This document shows positions 34,136 through 48,317 of a DNA stretch of 64,000 nt, one piece after another (the first letter of the stretch is position 1; every line of letters begins with the position of its first letter). The notes beneath the pieces are model-generated. The model was not told the origin of the DNA, did no database searches, and was given only the letters and a program-made list of their open reading frames with translations. This DNA comes from Glebionis coronaria. Its lineage: Eukaryota; Streptophyta; Magnoliopsida; Asterales; Asteraceae. A program made the position numbers and the translations under genes. The DNA lies in assembly GCA_025667525.1 (NCBI GenBank), contig CM046876.1, positions 85,725,512 through 85,789,511 of the forward strand, in the 5' to 3' direction.

Positions 34136-36649
34136 ATGTCTTTAGATTCTCATTCATCCTCAACCAACAACAACTCTCTCAAACTACCCATTCTGGATCC
34201 TGAAAACTTTGAACTATGGGAGTTCAGAATTCACCAATACCTCAAGATGGAACATTATATTCTATGGGAGATAATAGAGTTGGGGATCAATTCACCAAAA
34301 TAGTAGCAGTTGAAGAAAGTGATAATGGAGAGGCTAGTGGTGAAAGTTCCAAAGGTGATGCCAAAAAGAATTCTGTTGCCCTTACAGACAAGGAGATACT
34401 GGCTAGAAGACATGATGTCAGAGCTCACAGTTCTTTGCTGTTAGCTCTACCTGATAGACATCAGTTATGGTTTAGGAAGCATAAGACAGCTAAGGATCTC
34501 TTGGAAGCTATTGGGAAAACATTTGGAGGAAATGAAGCCACTAAGAAGAAGAAGAAGAATCAGATGATCAACCAATTTGCTTCTTTTAAAGTAAATGGTG
34601 ATGAATCAATCGGTTCCATCTATAATAGGCTTCAAGATCTTGTGGTACAATTGGAATTCTTTGACATAGAAGTACCTGCTGAACAGATCATTGCTAGATT
34701 CCTTGACAGTCTTCAGAAGGAATGGTTTGTGTACAAATCTATTCGAACAAAGATGACATTGATGATAAGAACATTGATGATATCTACAATAACTTGAAAG
34801 TCTTTGAGCCAGTAGTTAATGAAATGAAGTCATAAGGAACTATTCCCACTAATTTGAGTGGATCTGTTGATTCCCCTGCCAATATGGCATTTATATCCCA
34901 AAGCAGTGGGATCTCTAAAAGCAGTGGGATTGAAGTTTCCCCTGCTAATCATTCCCCTGCTGCAAGGTCTGGACCATCTTATAATGAAGAAAGCCTTGCA
35001 ACCTTCAGTCTTGATACTGCTTGTGCTTTCATAGCATCTCAAGGATCTATTGTGTTACAAGAAGATCTAAGTCAAATAAGCAAGCAAGGACTGGAGGAGA
35101 TAGACATTAAGTGGAACATGGCTTTACTCAGCATGAGAGCCAACATATTTTACAAGAAGTATGGAAAGAAGATTTCCATCAATCCTTCTGATGTAGCTGG
35201 ATTTGACAAAACAAAGGTAGAATGCTACAACTGTGGCAAGAAAGACCACTTTGCTAGGGAATGCAGAGGGCCAAAGAATGGAAGCAGCTATAGGAAGGAA
35301 AGCAGGGATGATGATTATGGTGTTAAGGCTATGGTAGCCATGCAGGGGATAGATGGAGCAGGTGGATGGGACTGGAGTGCTATGACAGAGAGCGTTGAAA
35401 GAAATCAAGCATTAGTTGCTGAAGAAAAAAGAAGAAGATTTTTCTCTTATGGCCATGTCAAGCTCTAGTTTAGACAATGAGGTATATGATGATTCATATT
35501 GTACTAAAGCTTGTAGAAAAAATACCGATTCATTGAATGATCAAATAAGAAAGATAAAAGTTGATTATATTAATTGTTATAATGACCTTGATAACTATAA
35601 ACGTGCTTTAGAACAGCTAGAATCCACCATAAGAGAGTATAAACAAAGAGAAAATGATTACAGAGATCATATTGTAATTTTAGAGAGAGATGCTAAAGAA
35701 AATAATGATTCCATTAAGGAATTAACTGCTGAATTAGAAGTTTTTAGATCTAATAAGAAGATAGATTAACAAACTGTTGAAAAATTTGGAAAAGCTTCTA
35801 AATATTTAACAAAAGCAGTTGAAATTGGGCAGTCTCCTAGGGACAAAACAGGTTTTGGTGTAAAAAATAAGCATGCTACCATACCACCACCACCTGCCAA
35901 TATACATGCACCATTTCCTAGAAAAGATTTGTCTTGGACTGGTCTCTCTTGTTTCAAAAAGCAGGAAGATATTGAATTTGACTTAAATGCATACATACCT
36001 AATAATCTAGAAACAGAAGAACCACTAGTGAAAACCAGTGTTGTTAGGGACTTTAAAAAGGAACAAATTTCTTTAAAATAGTGGAAAATAGATAACCCTG
36101 TTCTCTTTTCAAGAGAAGGACTTTTTGGCAGTGATTCACGTTCTAAGAGTAGTTCACCCAAATCTAAATCAGGATCAAAGCCCTCTAAGTCTACTGTTAA
36201 ATATGCTGGTATGTATATGCCTGTTAGAGGTAATTAAAGAAATTGGAATGATCAAAAGTCTCATCAGTTAGGAGAGGACTTTATGATAAACACCAAACCT
36301 TGTTTCACCTGTAGCAGTTTTGATCACACCTATCAAGACTGTCAGGCACTAATGGAAGTGGTGGTTGCAAATCCTTTAAAGGACATGCAACCAAAAGCCA
36401 TTCTTCTGAATGCAGGGGTAAAATCCTTTTCCCCTACTAAGTATGTTGCCCCTGCTTTGAGAAACAAGGTATCTGATAAGTATGTAGTTCCTGCTCTAAG
36501 AAAGGTGAATGATGCATGTCTCAAGTCTAGCTCCTACTTGACCAAACCAGCACCTCATACTGCATATAAATCTGTCTCTAGACCCTACCAGAACACAAAT
36601 AGAGGCCAAAACAAAAGATGGATTCCCTCTTCTAAGCATAGGGATTCCC
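34136..36649 (+). pseudogene. Copia gag (copy A), broken and truncated
   Basis: Parallel to the intact gag at 56538: KLPILDPENFELWEFRIHQY, AKDLLEAIGKTFGGNEATKK, first knuckle CYNCGKKDHFAREC (from ~35222), coiled-coil part (SLNDQIRKIKVDYINCYNDL), second knuckle CFTCSSFDHTYQDC (~36302). Broken by frameshifts near 34285, 34770 and 35430 and stops near 34833, 35767, 36079 and 36235. The gene stops at the codons for KHRDS (36648), where unrelated sequence begins with TGTGATGAGAC, probably the end of another inserted element. No pol of this copy remains in the window. Confidence 0.9.
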
Positions 36650-39600
36650 TTGTGATGAGACTGCTTTTATACATAGTCTCATTGTCCAAATCGGGCTTAA
36701 AATGCATAAAATATCATTAAAACTGCCAAATATATGCTCGTGTTTGTTGCTTGTGTATTTTAGGTACGGATATTGAGGAAAAGACAAAAAGATCACAAGA
36801 ATCATTCAAAAACGAACACGGGAAACGAAGCCGCACAATGAACCGGGCCCAAATCTGGAATTTCCAAAAAAAGACCTTGAAGAATTGAAGATTGTCAACA
36901 TTGGTCCCTCATTTTTGAAGACTTAGCAATTTATACCCTTGCAAAACTCATAAAATGCATTGAGGTCCCTAAATTTTCAATATGTTACAAGAACAGCCCT
37001 TGAAGATTGAAGAAATTGCATTTCAAGTCCTTGTTTTAAGTTTGAAAAGTAATTGTGCCATTTTTGACAAGCTGCCAAAGATATTATAAAGGGAATGAAG
37101 GTTGTTGGCTATTTTTCACAACATGAGCAAAGCAAGAAACATGAGGGGTAATACTGGCCAGACACACAAACATACCCTCCCACTCACCACGCGGCACGTC
37201 ACCCACCCCACTCCATTCCACCAATCAGACCACAACCTTTCTCCACGTCATTTTCCACCAACTTAATAAACTTAATAATTTGTTTATTAAGTATTTCCCT
37301 CCTAAACACGTTTTTAAAACGAAAACAAGATTAAAACCCCTAATTTTTCCAGCCAAGAACACCTAGAACCCTAATTGGGTTTTCTCTAATTAAACAAAAT
37401 TAAAACCCCATCTTGTCCAGGATGATAATTAAACACAACTTAAACCCAAACCCACCCTTAACCACCTATCACCATCAACCAAGGCCCCTCCCACATGGTC
37501 CCCTGCACAAGAAAACAAGATACAACAGTGAAATCTACGGTTTATCTCCATTTCATGTTGGCAAAGATATTTTGAACGAGTATGATCATTCCAAGACAGT
37601 TGTAACATCAACATCTTCACATGGCAATGTTTTTGACCAAGAATCAAGACAATTTTAGGGGCATTTTCGGATTTCTCCAAATTAGGGTTTAGATTTTATA
37701 TATCTTATTCATGTATACTAGAAGGTTCTTCTAAGTAGTATATAATGGGTGTCATGTACCCATTATACTTGTTCCAGAATTTTTCAAAGTTATTTTGTAA
37801 TTCCTTTTTAATTAATGAAAGTTGGTATTTTTGGTTAAAAAGTAATTCCTTTTCCTTTTTAAAAGTTGGTCTTGGCTTGTGAAAGATTCTGAGTTCCATT
37901 TCTCTTGTAGTATAACACTGAGTGTGTTATAGGTTTAAAAATTTGGTGTTTTAAGAAAGTTTGATGTGTTCAGAAATCCATGATTATTGAGAAGTGAAAG
38001 TGGATTGGTAATCCTGGATTTCTAAACTTGAATTTGGTTTTAAAACGTGTTCTAAGTTCTAGGTTTGTTGGTTTGTAAGATTGAAAAAGATTTAAAAGGA
38101 AGAAAAATCAGATTATTGCATATTGTGTGTTCTATTTTTCTTAGCAGGAATCCATTGGAGCTATTGCTTGTTTAGTCCAAGGTTCAGCACAGACCCGGGT
38201 CTGTTGGAGGTGGCTAAGCAGACATTGAGGGACCTGGATGTAGGTCCCTTAAGGTAACCATCTTGTCCCATTTTTGGTTTTCATATATTACTGAATTTGG
38301 TGTTATTTGTGATTATGCATGAAAATTGTGAAAAGTGTTTAAGTGACTATTGATTTGGTTTGATTATGCTTTCTAGTGCCTAATATGCATGCTAGAAGTA
38401 ATTAGAATCAGATTGGATTGGATTTGACTTGATTTGCTTTGGAAAATTTCAATTTTAGAAACAAAAGGGGTGTTTGGTTATTGGTTTTAGAATCATATTA
38501 TAAGTAGCTTATGGTTTAAAAATCAGTCCTAATCACTTGCCTTGGTAGATTTTGGTGTTATCTGTTTAATATGTTTAGGTTTGGTACCTTTTGGTGATTT
38601 TTGTATGCAAGTTTAAGTGAAAACATAGCTAAAATCAGTAAGGTCACATTTCTGCCAGTTTTCATGTGAATTTGTGCATCAAATCTTGTAATCTGCTAGA
38701 GTAAGGTATTAAGCAGGGTTTGCTATTGCTTATTTGTCATTTGGTGAACTTATGTGCTAGAGATTGGCCATTGAAATTCGTTTTTATGCATGTAAACTAA
38801 GCCTACTGTTCATCAGACACCATATAGTCCTTAATCAGAAACATTTGGTGCTTGGTTTGTGTGATTTTTGGCTAGTAACTTGTGATTTTTCTTCTTTGAT
38901 TGACTTCCCACAACCCAACTGGTTGTGGGAGTGCCCTTTGTGCCAAGAAAAACCCAATCAAGAGCTTTCCTAAGCTCATTTGGTCAACTGACCTTAATTT
39001 TGCACTAGCAGTGGGAACTCCTTTCCTACTGGTAGCACAATTGTTTCCCCTGCTTCACTAGCAGACAAGACTTGGTCACATGTCACTATCAGATTTCATG
39101 AATTTTTGTCTTTAGTGGGCAAATTTGTGAGTTAGACCTTCAAACTTGTTTCATATTTCTTCTAATTTTATTTTTGATTTTTCTGATTAATTAAATTTTT
39201 ATTTACTGTTCATTTGCTATTTTTTAGGTTTTATAGCATTTTTAATATATTTTTAATGTTTATGTTTTTGGCATTTAGTGCCAAAAATACTTGTTTCTCA
39301 GTTTAAACATTTTTCTTGGATTAGGAATAAGATTTTAAGATTTTTAGGTAAAAAATATTCTACTGTTCATCTTTTTATTATTTTTTAGAATTAATTTAAG
39401 TTAATTAGGGTTTTAAATTAAACTGTTTTTGTCTTTTAGTGGTAAATTTATTATTTTTCAAACTTTTTCAATTTTCCACTGTTCATTAGAGTAAATTAGG
39501 ATTTTTAAAATTGGTAAATTATTTTTGGCATTATTTTATTATTTTTTATAATTAGTTTAGTTTTAAAATAGTTTTTAGTGATTTAAAAAATAGAAAAATA

Positions 39601-39990
39601 GTTTTCAAAAATTAGGAAAAATTCTTTTTAGACTTTAGATAATATAAGTAAGTTATTTGTTCAATAAAATAATATTTTGGACATTTTGATTAATTATATT
39701 TAATTTTAGGGCTTTAATTAGCATTTAAAATTGAATATTTAATTAATAAAAGGTTTTAAAATATTTTTATTGGATTTTTATTCTTATTTATATTATTTTA
39801 GACTACTTTTAGCTTTTAATTAATTTTTAGGTTTTAAAATTTTAATTTTGTAGCTTTTACGGTTTTGCGTGAACGCCTTTTCGTCTTAGCTCGATCCGTC
39901 TTCGTAACCGTCATTTCTTTCTTATTTCTATTTTTATTTTCTTCTCAATATAATCACAAACATCAAAATCAATTCATTACACAACACACT
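36650..39990 (+). other. LTR-like non-coding block of unclassified retroelement
   Basis: It begins TGTGATGAGAC exactly where copy A is cut, so it is probably an insertion. It is over 3 kb without a protein-like frame, with U3/R-type features (pyrimidine-rich leader near 37300-37390, poly-T/AT-rich tail 39150-39850). Its composition recalls long LTRs of Ty3/gypsy elements, but I find no partner LTR, primer site or target duplication. It also contains one CCCCTGCT and one AGCAGTGGGA (39007-39055), motifs otherwise typical of the copia elements here. Confidence 0.4.
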
Positions 39991-42669
39991 AGCCTCCTTG
40001 AGAACAAACTCACTCTTACTTTTAGGGTCATAACTTGTGGTTTTCCTAAACTACTCGTTAATACTTGCCCTAATTGCCTTGTTTTCCTAAACAAGTGCAT
40101 TTTTACAACTATCAATTACCGTGAACTAAGTAAATTGACGATTAAAATCTATATCCACTTCCCAAGATGATGGATTGTTCGATCATTTACAAGGTTCGAG
40201 CGTATGTTCTAAAAATTTGATCCACGGCATGGTTACCCTCAACTACGCGTCCGCGAAAAAGATTATCCATTCCAATCACTACATTCAGAACTCGTAATGA
40301 ACATTATGAGTTTCACGTGATGTCGTTTGGATTGACTAATACACATGTAGCATTCATAAATCTGGTGAAACGCGTGTGTAGGCTGTAATTTGATAAATTC
40401 ATGCTCGTGATCATTAAGGAGTATTTGCTTGTTTATAAGAATAAGAAGGAGTTAATAATTATTTACAGACTGCCCGGAGTTATCCGAGCAATGAAAACCT
40501 GTAACTTGAATATTTAACATGTGATTTAAGACTTAATCTTTTACATAAAATGACTGTGTAATTAATAGATAATGGAATATATTGACTCTTCAAAAATTAG
40601 AGTCATTTAAGACTTTGGATTTTACCAAAAAGAAAGTGCAAATATGTTTTGACAAATGTTTTATCAAAAGAATTTTTAAGGAATCATTCCCTTATAACCA
40701 AAACATTTAACTAAACTCCTGTTTAGGGGTAAATGTTTTTGCATACCTTAAGACAACTTAAGAAGGATTGAGGAAACCATTTAAACCATGACTTGAAATT
40801 TAAAACGACAATTTTTGCTTTTCAACTAAGAAAACTTTGACCAAAGTATAACCAAGGATTTTTCAAACATTTACAAATCTCGTTGATTATTTTCAATAAA
40901 TCAACAAAAATCGTGTTGATTAAATTCAAATTTATTTTGAACATTTTTATATAATTGGTCGAACTAAGAAATTTAAAACTTTTACGTTTACATTTCATAA
41001 AAATTGAATATTTATTATTTAATTACTTGTAATACTTATCGACGATTTAAAACGTCGGATTGAGAAAAATTGATAAAAATAATAGTTGAGACGAGACTAA
41101 AACTTAGAAAATATGAAGAAAGAATTTCTGAGTAAATTGTGGACATGATAATTATATCATCAGGAAAGGTGAATGTAGATACCGACACATTATATAGAAA
41201 GGATAAAGAACCAATTAGGATGTGTTCCCTAATAATGACTGTGCAAAATAAATTGCCGAACAATATAAAAATAAACGATGTTTGTAAGAAGGATAATATA
41301 AATAATAAAAAGGGGTTCGCGGCTAATGTGAACCATTAGAATTAAGAAGCCGATAGCGTTAAATATAAAAAAGGCCACTTGTGGTTGCCTAAATATGGAG
41401 ATTTAGAGATTTAGTCATGTTGAAATCTCATAAGATTATGTATTCTATTCATGTCATTTCTGATTTAATGTATCTTTATCTGAAGAAGTTGTACTGATGG
41501 CAAATTATGAAGGCATACATCGCCTCATACATTAGTAAACGTCTAACTATTGCAAAGGTCATCATCTGAATTTGATTCGATTTGGGTCATCATCGACAGA
41601 CTGACCAACTGCTAATATCATTCCTATTAATGATAGATTCTCAATGAAGGAATTGACTCTTTGTGTTTAAAAGAGTTGTGTAAACATAGTGTGCCGTATC
41701 AATCATCTCTATCAAGATCCTCGCTTCGCATCGAATTTCTAGAGATTTGCTCAGAAGTCATTGAGAACGAATCTTTATGAGAGTACTGTGTACCACCCCA
41801 ATCGAAGGGACGAGGTAAAGTAATGATACAAAACACTAGAAGTGTTGTTTTATGCTTTAGTGATTGACCTTTAGTAATGAACCGTATAATCGTTTTCCTT
41901 TGGAAAGATTATCATTGATAATCATCGTATTAGGATCGAGATCGAATCTTGTGAGGATTTATATTAGAGCATCTGTAAGCAGGAGTTGGGATAAAGACAC
42001 CCGACATACACCCATTGTGAGTTGGACATGGCTTTTAGGTTTAAGGTTTCCTATGATGGCGAACTTAACCTTACAAAATACCCGACCCGCGAGACCTGAA
42101 ATGATTGTTGAAATTAGGATCTGATTATTGACTGCCGGTAGTGGGCAGGAGGTTATGTGAATATGAAATGTAGATCTTGAAGTGCCAGATGGGTAGCGAA
42201 GTTATGCCAAAAGTTTTAACCGTGGAAAAATAAATTGATGATCTGAAAGATCATGGGATATAAGTCCCCGTTGTATGGGACCATAGAGATGATGTAAAAG
42301 TTGGTATGAAAGGCATATAATCTGGATCTACCCTAGGACTTCAAGTGCTGCGTGAATTATGTTTCGTATATCGAACTTGATAAAATGTCTATCAAGTGAA
42401 AATCTAACTATTCCTTAATGAAGTTTAGATCGACGAAAAGTTGCATTCATCAAAAACCCGTGAACATCATGGATAGAGAAAGTAAGTCAGCAATAAGCCT
42501 GATCTTATTCCCGTAGTTATGTTTGATGAAACTCGCGTATTGTAATGGATTACACTTGTGGGGAAAGACCGAATGTGGAGGAAATACCCACATGGCTTTA
42601 AATCTATAAGAAGCGAGTAGTAGGATAAGATGATCTTTGAGGACAATGATCCTGTTTAGGGGTAAATGC
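39991..42669 (+). pseudogene. Ty3/gypsy pol remnant (RT to integrase), heavily decayed
   Basis: Recognisable pieces in order: reverse transcriptase start (INYRELSKLTIKIY, ~40117), FRTRNEHYEFHVMSFGLTN (~40285-40340), VKRVC and YKNKKEL (to ~40450), an RNase H end region (~41100-41200), and an integrase stretch DSIWVI-like then DPRFASNF, STVYHPN and ALVIDL (~41560-41870). Every segment has stops and shifts, and catalytic motifs such as YxDD are lost. The 3' end is the purine tract at 42654-42669. I infer a Tekay/Del-type chromovirus from the motif wording. Its 5' half is missing. Confidence 0.75.
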
Positions 42670-45600
42670 TGTGACAATCCGTCAATTAATGGTTGATATT
42701 TTATTCTCAAGTATTATTTAAAAACATTATTTTTAATGTTATATTATGAACTCACTTATTTTTGGTAAGAAATTTGGGTTTACGTCTTGAAGTAGCATCG
42801 ACTACGTCTAAACCGGAGGATTCTACGTTACGTGCTTACGTTTACATACACCGTTTTGGTGACAGTCCAACATTTCAGAAAATAAATTTGTCTGTGAATA
42901 TTATTTTGAGATTTTAAATTTATGTTGGTTCAAAAACTCACAAATTTACGAGAAGAGATTATGACTTACGATTATAATTTAACGTCCTTTACGACTAAAC
43001 CGGAAACCTTAGGATTACGGATTTACGTTTTCGAACTCCATTTTTGATGAGACAATTTTTATTAGATTCGTTTTGTGTCGTTGATTCATAATTTATAAAA
43101 ACGTTTTTCGTAAAACAACCCGAGGGCACACAAATCGAGGAAACTAGAATCGAGGAGTACCCGTAAATAATTGGGGATGAGACAAAACCACTTTTGCCCC
43201 ACCCCCACTCATAACCGGCCAAAACTATGACCCAACACCCTTAGGTGTCAACACTTAACAAATAAGTGTTACACATGTTGCTAAAGCTTACAAAGTAAGC
43301 AACTACACCTCAAAACCATTTAATTGCAACTCAAAACCATTTTTCACACATTTAGATACATGCAAACCACCAAAAACACAAACTCTCTCTCTAGCCATTT
43401 TTGGCCGTCCCATCCTCACCTTAAACCACCCATTTTGATCAAATTTAACCACAAATCCTATGTTATCTCTACATATGATGAAGCCCTTTTAAAGCTCCAT
43501 TGATTGGTGGTGATTTTAACATCCAAGGTGAAGATTTGGTGATGTTCAAGGGCTGATTTCTACATGAAGTTTACAAGTATTGGTGGTCTTGAAGATTGGT
43601 GTTGATCTATCACAAGTTTCTCCATCAAAAATCCAAGCCTTGATGAATACCTACACAATCTTGGTGGTATAGAGATTGTTCTTCCAAACCTCTTGTTATT
43701 TTGATTATGTAATCATGTATTTTCTTTCTTATTGTATATGTATATGATGAATATATGATGATAAAAATATTATGTGGGGATTTGGTGTTGATAAACATGG
43801 GTAAAAATATGAAAAACTATATGTAAAAGTGGTTAATCTTGCTTAATTTAGTAGGCTATATAAAAACAGTAAATAACCATATGATGAACTGATAAAATGG
43901 TATAGATGAATTGATATACAGTGAGTATTGAGACTTGTACACATGTGAGAGTTGGCCATGCAATGGAATCATTAAAATGAGTGATATATGATCAAAACAA
44001 GTTTAGAATGCAAATCTGCCTATACTGTTTTGGACGAATTTATTAAAATACTTAGAAGTTGATTCATCAGTAGCTATAAGAAATAAAATGAAGCACATAT
44101 CATGTAGTTTCTTTGATAAAAATTTGGGGTTCTATCTCTATGTATAACTCTAGATATGATCATTTTAGTAAACTAGATTTTTATGACTGATTTTGTGAAA
44201 TTAAAGTTTAATATTATTATATAAGCACTCAAATAAATATAGTATAAAATGTGAATTAAAACCCACTAACTTATATATTTCATTTATATAAAATATAATA
44301 AGGATAAATAAATGGACATTATATAAAAAATGGTAGTTTGGTAAGTTTTATAAGTTATAAAAACTATATACTAAGTTTTACGTCTTTTCGGCTAAAACCA
44401 AAAGATTAACGTTTTAGTTAAATAAAACTTAGACGGTTGGACCCGTCTAATGTAAACTTTTATAAACTCACATACTGATATATAAACATATATAACAAGT
44501 AAAAATCGATAAAACGCGAGTTTTACAACATATAGACATTAACGGGCCAAAGTAGCCTTAATGGACAATAAACCCGACTAATTTGGTAAAACACTTATAA
44601 ACTTATTTATTGGTCTTAACCCATTTGGGCCCAACATATAAAGTATAATACTGATAATAAAAGTATAATTGGGCTAATGAATAGTATTGGGCTTGTAATA
44701 GGCCCATTGGGCTTTAAAATGTAAACAAGTTGAACTAGTGTAACTAGTCTTGAAAATTACCAACACATAAACACTATAATGAATGAGTAAAGATGTATAA
44801 ACCCACCTTGATCATCATCATATATATAAAATCATCATATGTATACATAATTATTATTTTGATAAAGTCATTGGACAAGAGTCTAAGACGAGTATTATTT
44901 GTCTAGGTTTTCGTGATTGAAGCACGTACCGTACATCCGAATTGCCGATAACCCGCTTTCCCACATCAACGTGAGTTCATAGCCTCACACTCTTTTAAAT
45001 GTTTTTATGAAATGTTTTATAAACCTGCGAGGGAGATAACATGTTAGTTTTAATGAAATAGGACACTAGTTGTCCCAATTGTTTGTTTATTGATTTGGAC
45101 CCGAATGATTATATGACCCGATGAATGATTAAATGACCTGATAGATAAAATGAAATGGATTATTAAAGTTAGGATATGTCACTAAAAGTCCCATTAGCAT
45201 GAATTGTTAACTACCAGGATTTGGTAGACGCTTATGCATATAATAGTACTATTTGGGGACGATCACCCCAGTTCGCGCCTTGACGGTTGATCCCCGTCAG
45301 GCCACATTGATTGGTAAGCGAATTTATGTATGAGAAGATTTACACAAGCGTGATTATTGTGACGACACGCTGTTTTAGATGGGCAAATGATTGTCGGGTT
45401 AGCTACCCGTTGTTGGTTGTAGTAAGGTAACAATGTCATGCGGCTTATAATAATCCAATTAACAAAATACTACTATAAGCACCGAATTACGATATATTGC
45501 CTGACTAGCAATACGGGGTCTTATTATTGATTTTATGTTCGTATTTTGGGTTTACATAACCATATTCATATAACGATTTTTATTTAGGTTTATACAACGA

Positions 45601-46112
45601 TATAAAATGTATTGTATGATGTTATAACGACAATGATTCGTATAATGATTTTGAAGGCGAAAGCCTATATTATGATTTTTGAGAAGGATTTGTATTAAAT
45701 GATTTTGGCTATTTCATGGCCTACTACAAAGATTTGTACAAAGTGATTTTCGGTAATAAATATATACCGATGATATATTACTGGTTTTCATTAAACTCTA
45801 TGAATTCACTCGGCGTTATCGCTGACCTTTTCTTTTAACATGTTTTATCTCAGGTACTTGAAGGTAATTCTCGGGAAGACAACAAGAATTCATGGCCCAC
45901 ACCTAAATAATAATTTCCATTCAAATTCTTTGTAAAACTTGTATGAAATACAATGACTTGGGACATATGTAAATTTGATATTTATGAATGGAAATGCTTT
46001 ATTATTAAACGACGCGATTTTCAAGCGTTGTCTATGATTTGAGTAATGTGATATCCCGTAACACCAACGAGTCTTCCGTTGTATTGAATTGTGTAAATTT
46101 GGGGGTGTTACA
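42670..46112 (+). repeat. 3' LTR of the Ty3/gypsy remnant (3.44 kb)
   Basis: The block starts TGTGACAATCC after 'gtttaggggtaaatgc' and ends GGGGGTGTTACA. It contains a 'ctctctctctagcc' leader (43385 area) and near its end 'ctatgaattcactcg', a phrase shared in inverted form with 50770-50800, so the LTR at 50460 is a relative. It is inserted in the minus-strand gypsy reverse transcriptase gene right after the codons for LCIDY. Confidence 0.75.
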
Positions 46113-48317
46113 TAATCTATGCAGAGACGCATACTGCCGACCTTCTTCTTCAAGAATAGAACAGGTGCGCCCCATGGAGAAGCACTAGGTCGAATGAAAC
46201 CGCGTTCCAACAGTTCCTGTAGTTTTTCCTTTAACTTCTTCAGCTCTATGGGAGCCATGCGATAAGGAGCCTTGGAAATTGGCTCAGCTCCTGGAATGAG
46301 CTCAATATTAAACTCCACTTCACGAGCATGTGGTATGCCTAGTAGTTCATCTGGAAACACGATTGGGAATTCTGACACGATCGGCTAATTCTGGATAGAT
46401 GGAGATTCAGCCTCCATATCATGAACAGTAGCTAGATATCCCTCACCACCATGTGATAGTAGTGCACTTGCTTGTAAGGTTGCAATTATTTGAACAGACC
46501 TTCCGGGTATGAAACCGTTGTGAATGTACTCTGGTGCAATTACATCACCGAAAATGACTCGATATGAATGGTAGTCAATGGTGGCGTGATGTTTGGATAG
46601 CCAGTCCATGCCCAATATCATGTCCAAATCGCATATATCCAATGGAAGTGCGTCTACAGGACCAATCTTGTCGTCAAACACTAGGGGAAGGCTCTTGTAC
46701 CCATGAGTTATGCGTATAGAGTCTCTTAAAGGCGTGAAAATGTTTAATACATTCTTTAATGGCATAGGTGATATACTAACATTCTTGGCATAAGTAGTAT
46801 AAATGACCGAATGAGTAGCACCCGTCTCAAATAAAACACACGGAGCTTGACCATACATATACAAGATTCCAGTGATGGTACCTGTAGACTTATTGGCCTG
46901 ATCACGAGACGTCGTGTACACCCCCCTAGTTATCGCTGGGAGTCGGCATGTCCAGATGTGCCCTCCATCTCGCCGTTGCGGCAGTCCTTCATGCGATGAC
47001 CAGTCAGGCCACACTTGAAGCAAGCATCGTTGTCGCGGCGACATGGCCCTGGGTGCCTATGGTTGCAGGTAGTGCAGAGAGGGTGAGTATACCCTCCAAC
47101 AGGTGCCCTTGCTGGCTGGGAGCCTGTTCAGAAAATTACACATGAAACATGGTTTATAGGTACAAAAGGACAAAGCAGAAAAAAGGTAAGACATAATACC
47201 AGTGATAGCTATACGGTTAGTCTGTAAACCTATGCGGTCCTGCTCCCTTCCGTTGCCATGATTCCTGGTAGACGATGATGAAGTGTCAGAATTATGAATT
47301 TTAAGCATGTAACATAAGGAAAATGAGTAAGTTTAGGGACCTGCTGCTGTTGGAGTTGCCAGCGTTGTCACAATAATTATCATTACCGCCACGCCTATCT
47401 GTAACAGAACGGTCTTGAGTCTGACCGTTACCCTTGGGCTGAGTAGCCGGTTGATACTGGTCCCCAGTCTTCTGCCTTAAAATTGCAGTTTAAAGAGAAG
47501 GATAATTATTTGGATAGTACTGAATGAATTTGAAATGATAACCGCTGAGTGAAGAACCAATACCTCTTCGCGGGTCTCTTTGCTTCACCGAATTCCTCTC
47601 TCTCCGACAGCATCTCCAGTTTACGTGCTGCATCGGCTACTTGTTCCATCGTGTTGAAGGTAGCACACACCAAGTTGTTGGCGACCGATGTACGAAGAGC
47701 CCAACGAAAGTGGTATGCTTGCTCTTCGGCAGTACCTACTGCTGCGCCAAGAAAACCAGCCAAACGAAGAAAGTGCTGCATGAAATCGTTGATGTTCTCC
47801 CCAGCTCTCTACCTGATCCCGTGGTACTCCCTCTTCAGCTTGTCCTGCTTAGCCCTGGGAAGAACTGTCCCATCACTAACTCCCTGAACTGAGCCCAAGT
47901 CAAGCCAACGACCCAATTGTCACCTCCCTCAGACTGCTTCAATGCCTTCCACCATCCCAACACGTCACCTTCAAACTTGTAACAGGCCAACCTTCGCTTG
48001 AAGACACGGTCGCAGCCCATTGCATCAAATATCTTCTCGATTTGAGCTAACCAGCTTTCAGCCTCACTAGGGTTGTTAGTCCTCTCGAAGGATCGAGGGT
48101 GTTGCTTGTTGAATCTCTCCAGCCATGTGACCAGTGTTGTTGTAGGAGGAGGAGGATTAGGATGCTGGTGCTGGTGCTGATTGTTGGCAGCTTGCACCTC
48201 GACCCTGATATCATTCCTCAGCTGAGGAAGCAGAGCCTGCATCACAACTTGGACTGCTGCATTGAGTTGTTCCTGCTCGCGTGTGAGAACCATCTGACAA
48301 TATACAACAAAATGCAT
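46113..48317 (-). pseudogene. Ty3/gypsy gag-protease-RT start, minus strand, broken
   Basis: From 48317 (or the better in-frame ATG at 48293) it encodes gag (WLERFNKQHPRSFERTNNPS, then WLAQIEKIFDAMGCD, WWKALKQSEGGDNWV), interrupted by a 1-base loss near 47858 and a stop near 47813. It continues with DFMQHFLRLAGFLGAAVGTA (47790 down), a CCHC knuckle CFKCGLTGHRMKDC (~47020-46975), the protease (VLFETGATHSVIYTT, with Glu in place of the catalytic Asp, and LDMILGMDWLSKHHATIDYH) and the reverse transcriptase start ([20 protein letters not shown], then GSMRLCIDY). A stop lies at 46385. The rest of pol is cut off by the LTR at 46112. Confidence 0.85.

Noticed and set aside
40112..46118. Idea that the plus gypsy RT (from INYREL) and the minus gypsy RT (ending LCIDY) are halves of one inverted gene
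   Set aside because: The plus fragment has recognisable RT sequence upstream of that point too, and is far more decayed; they are separate copies.
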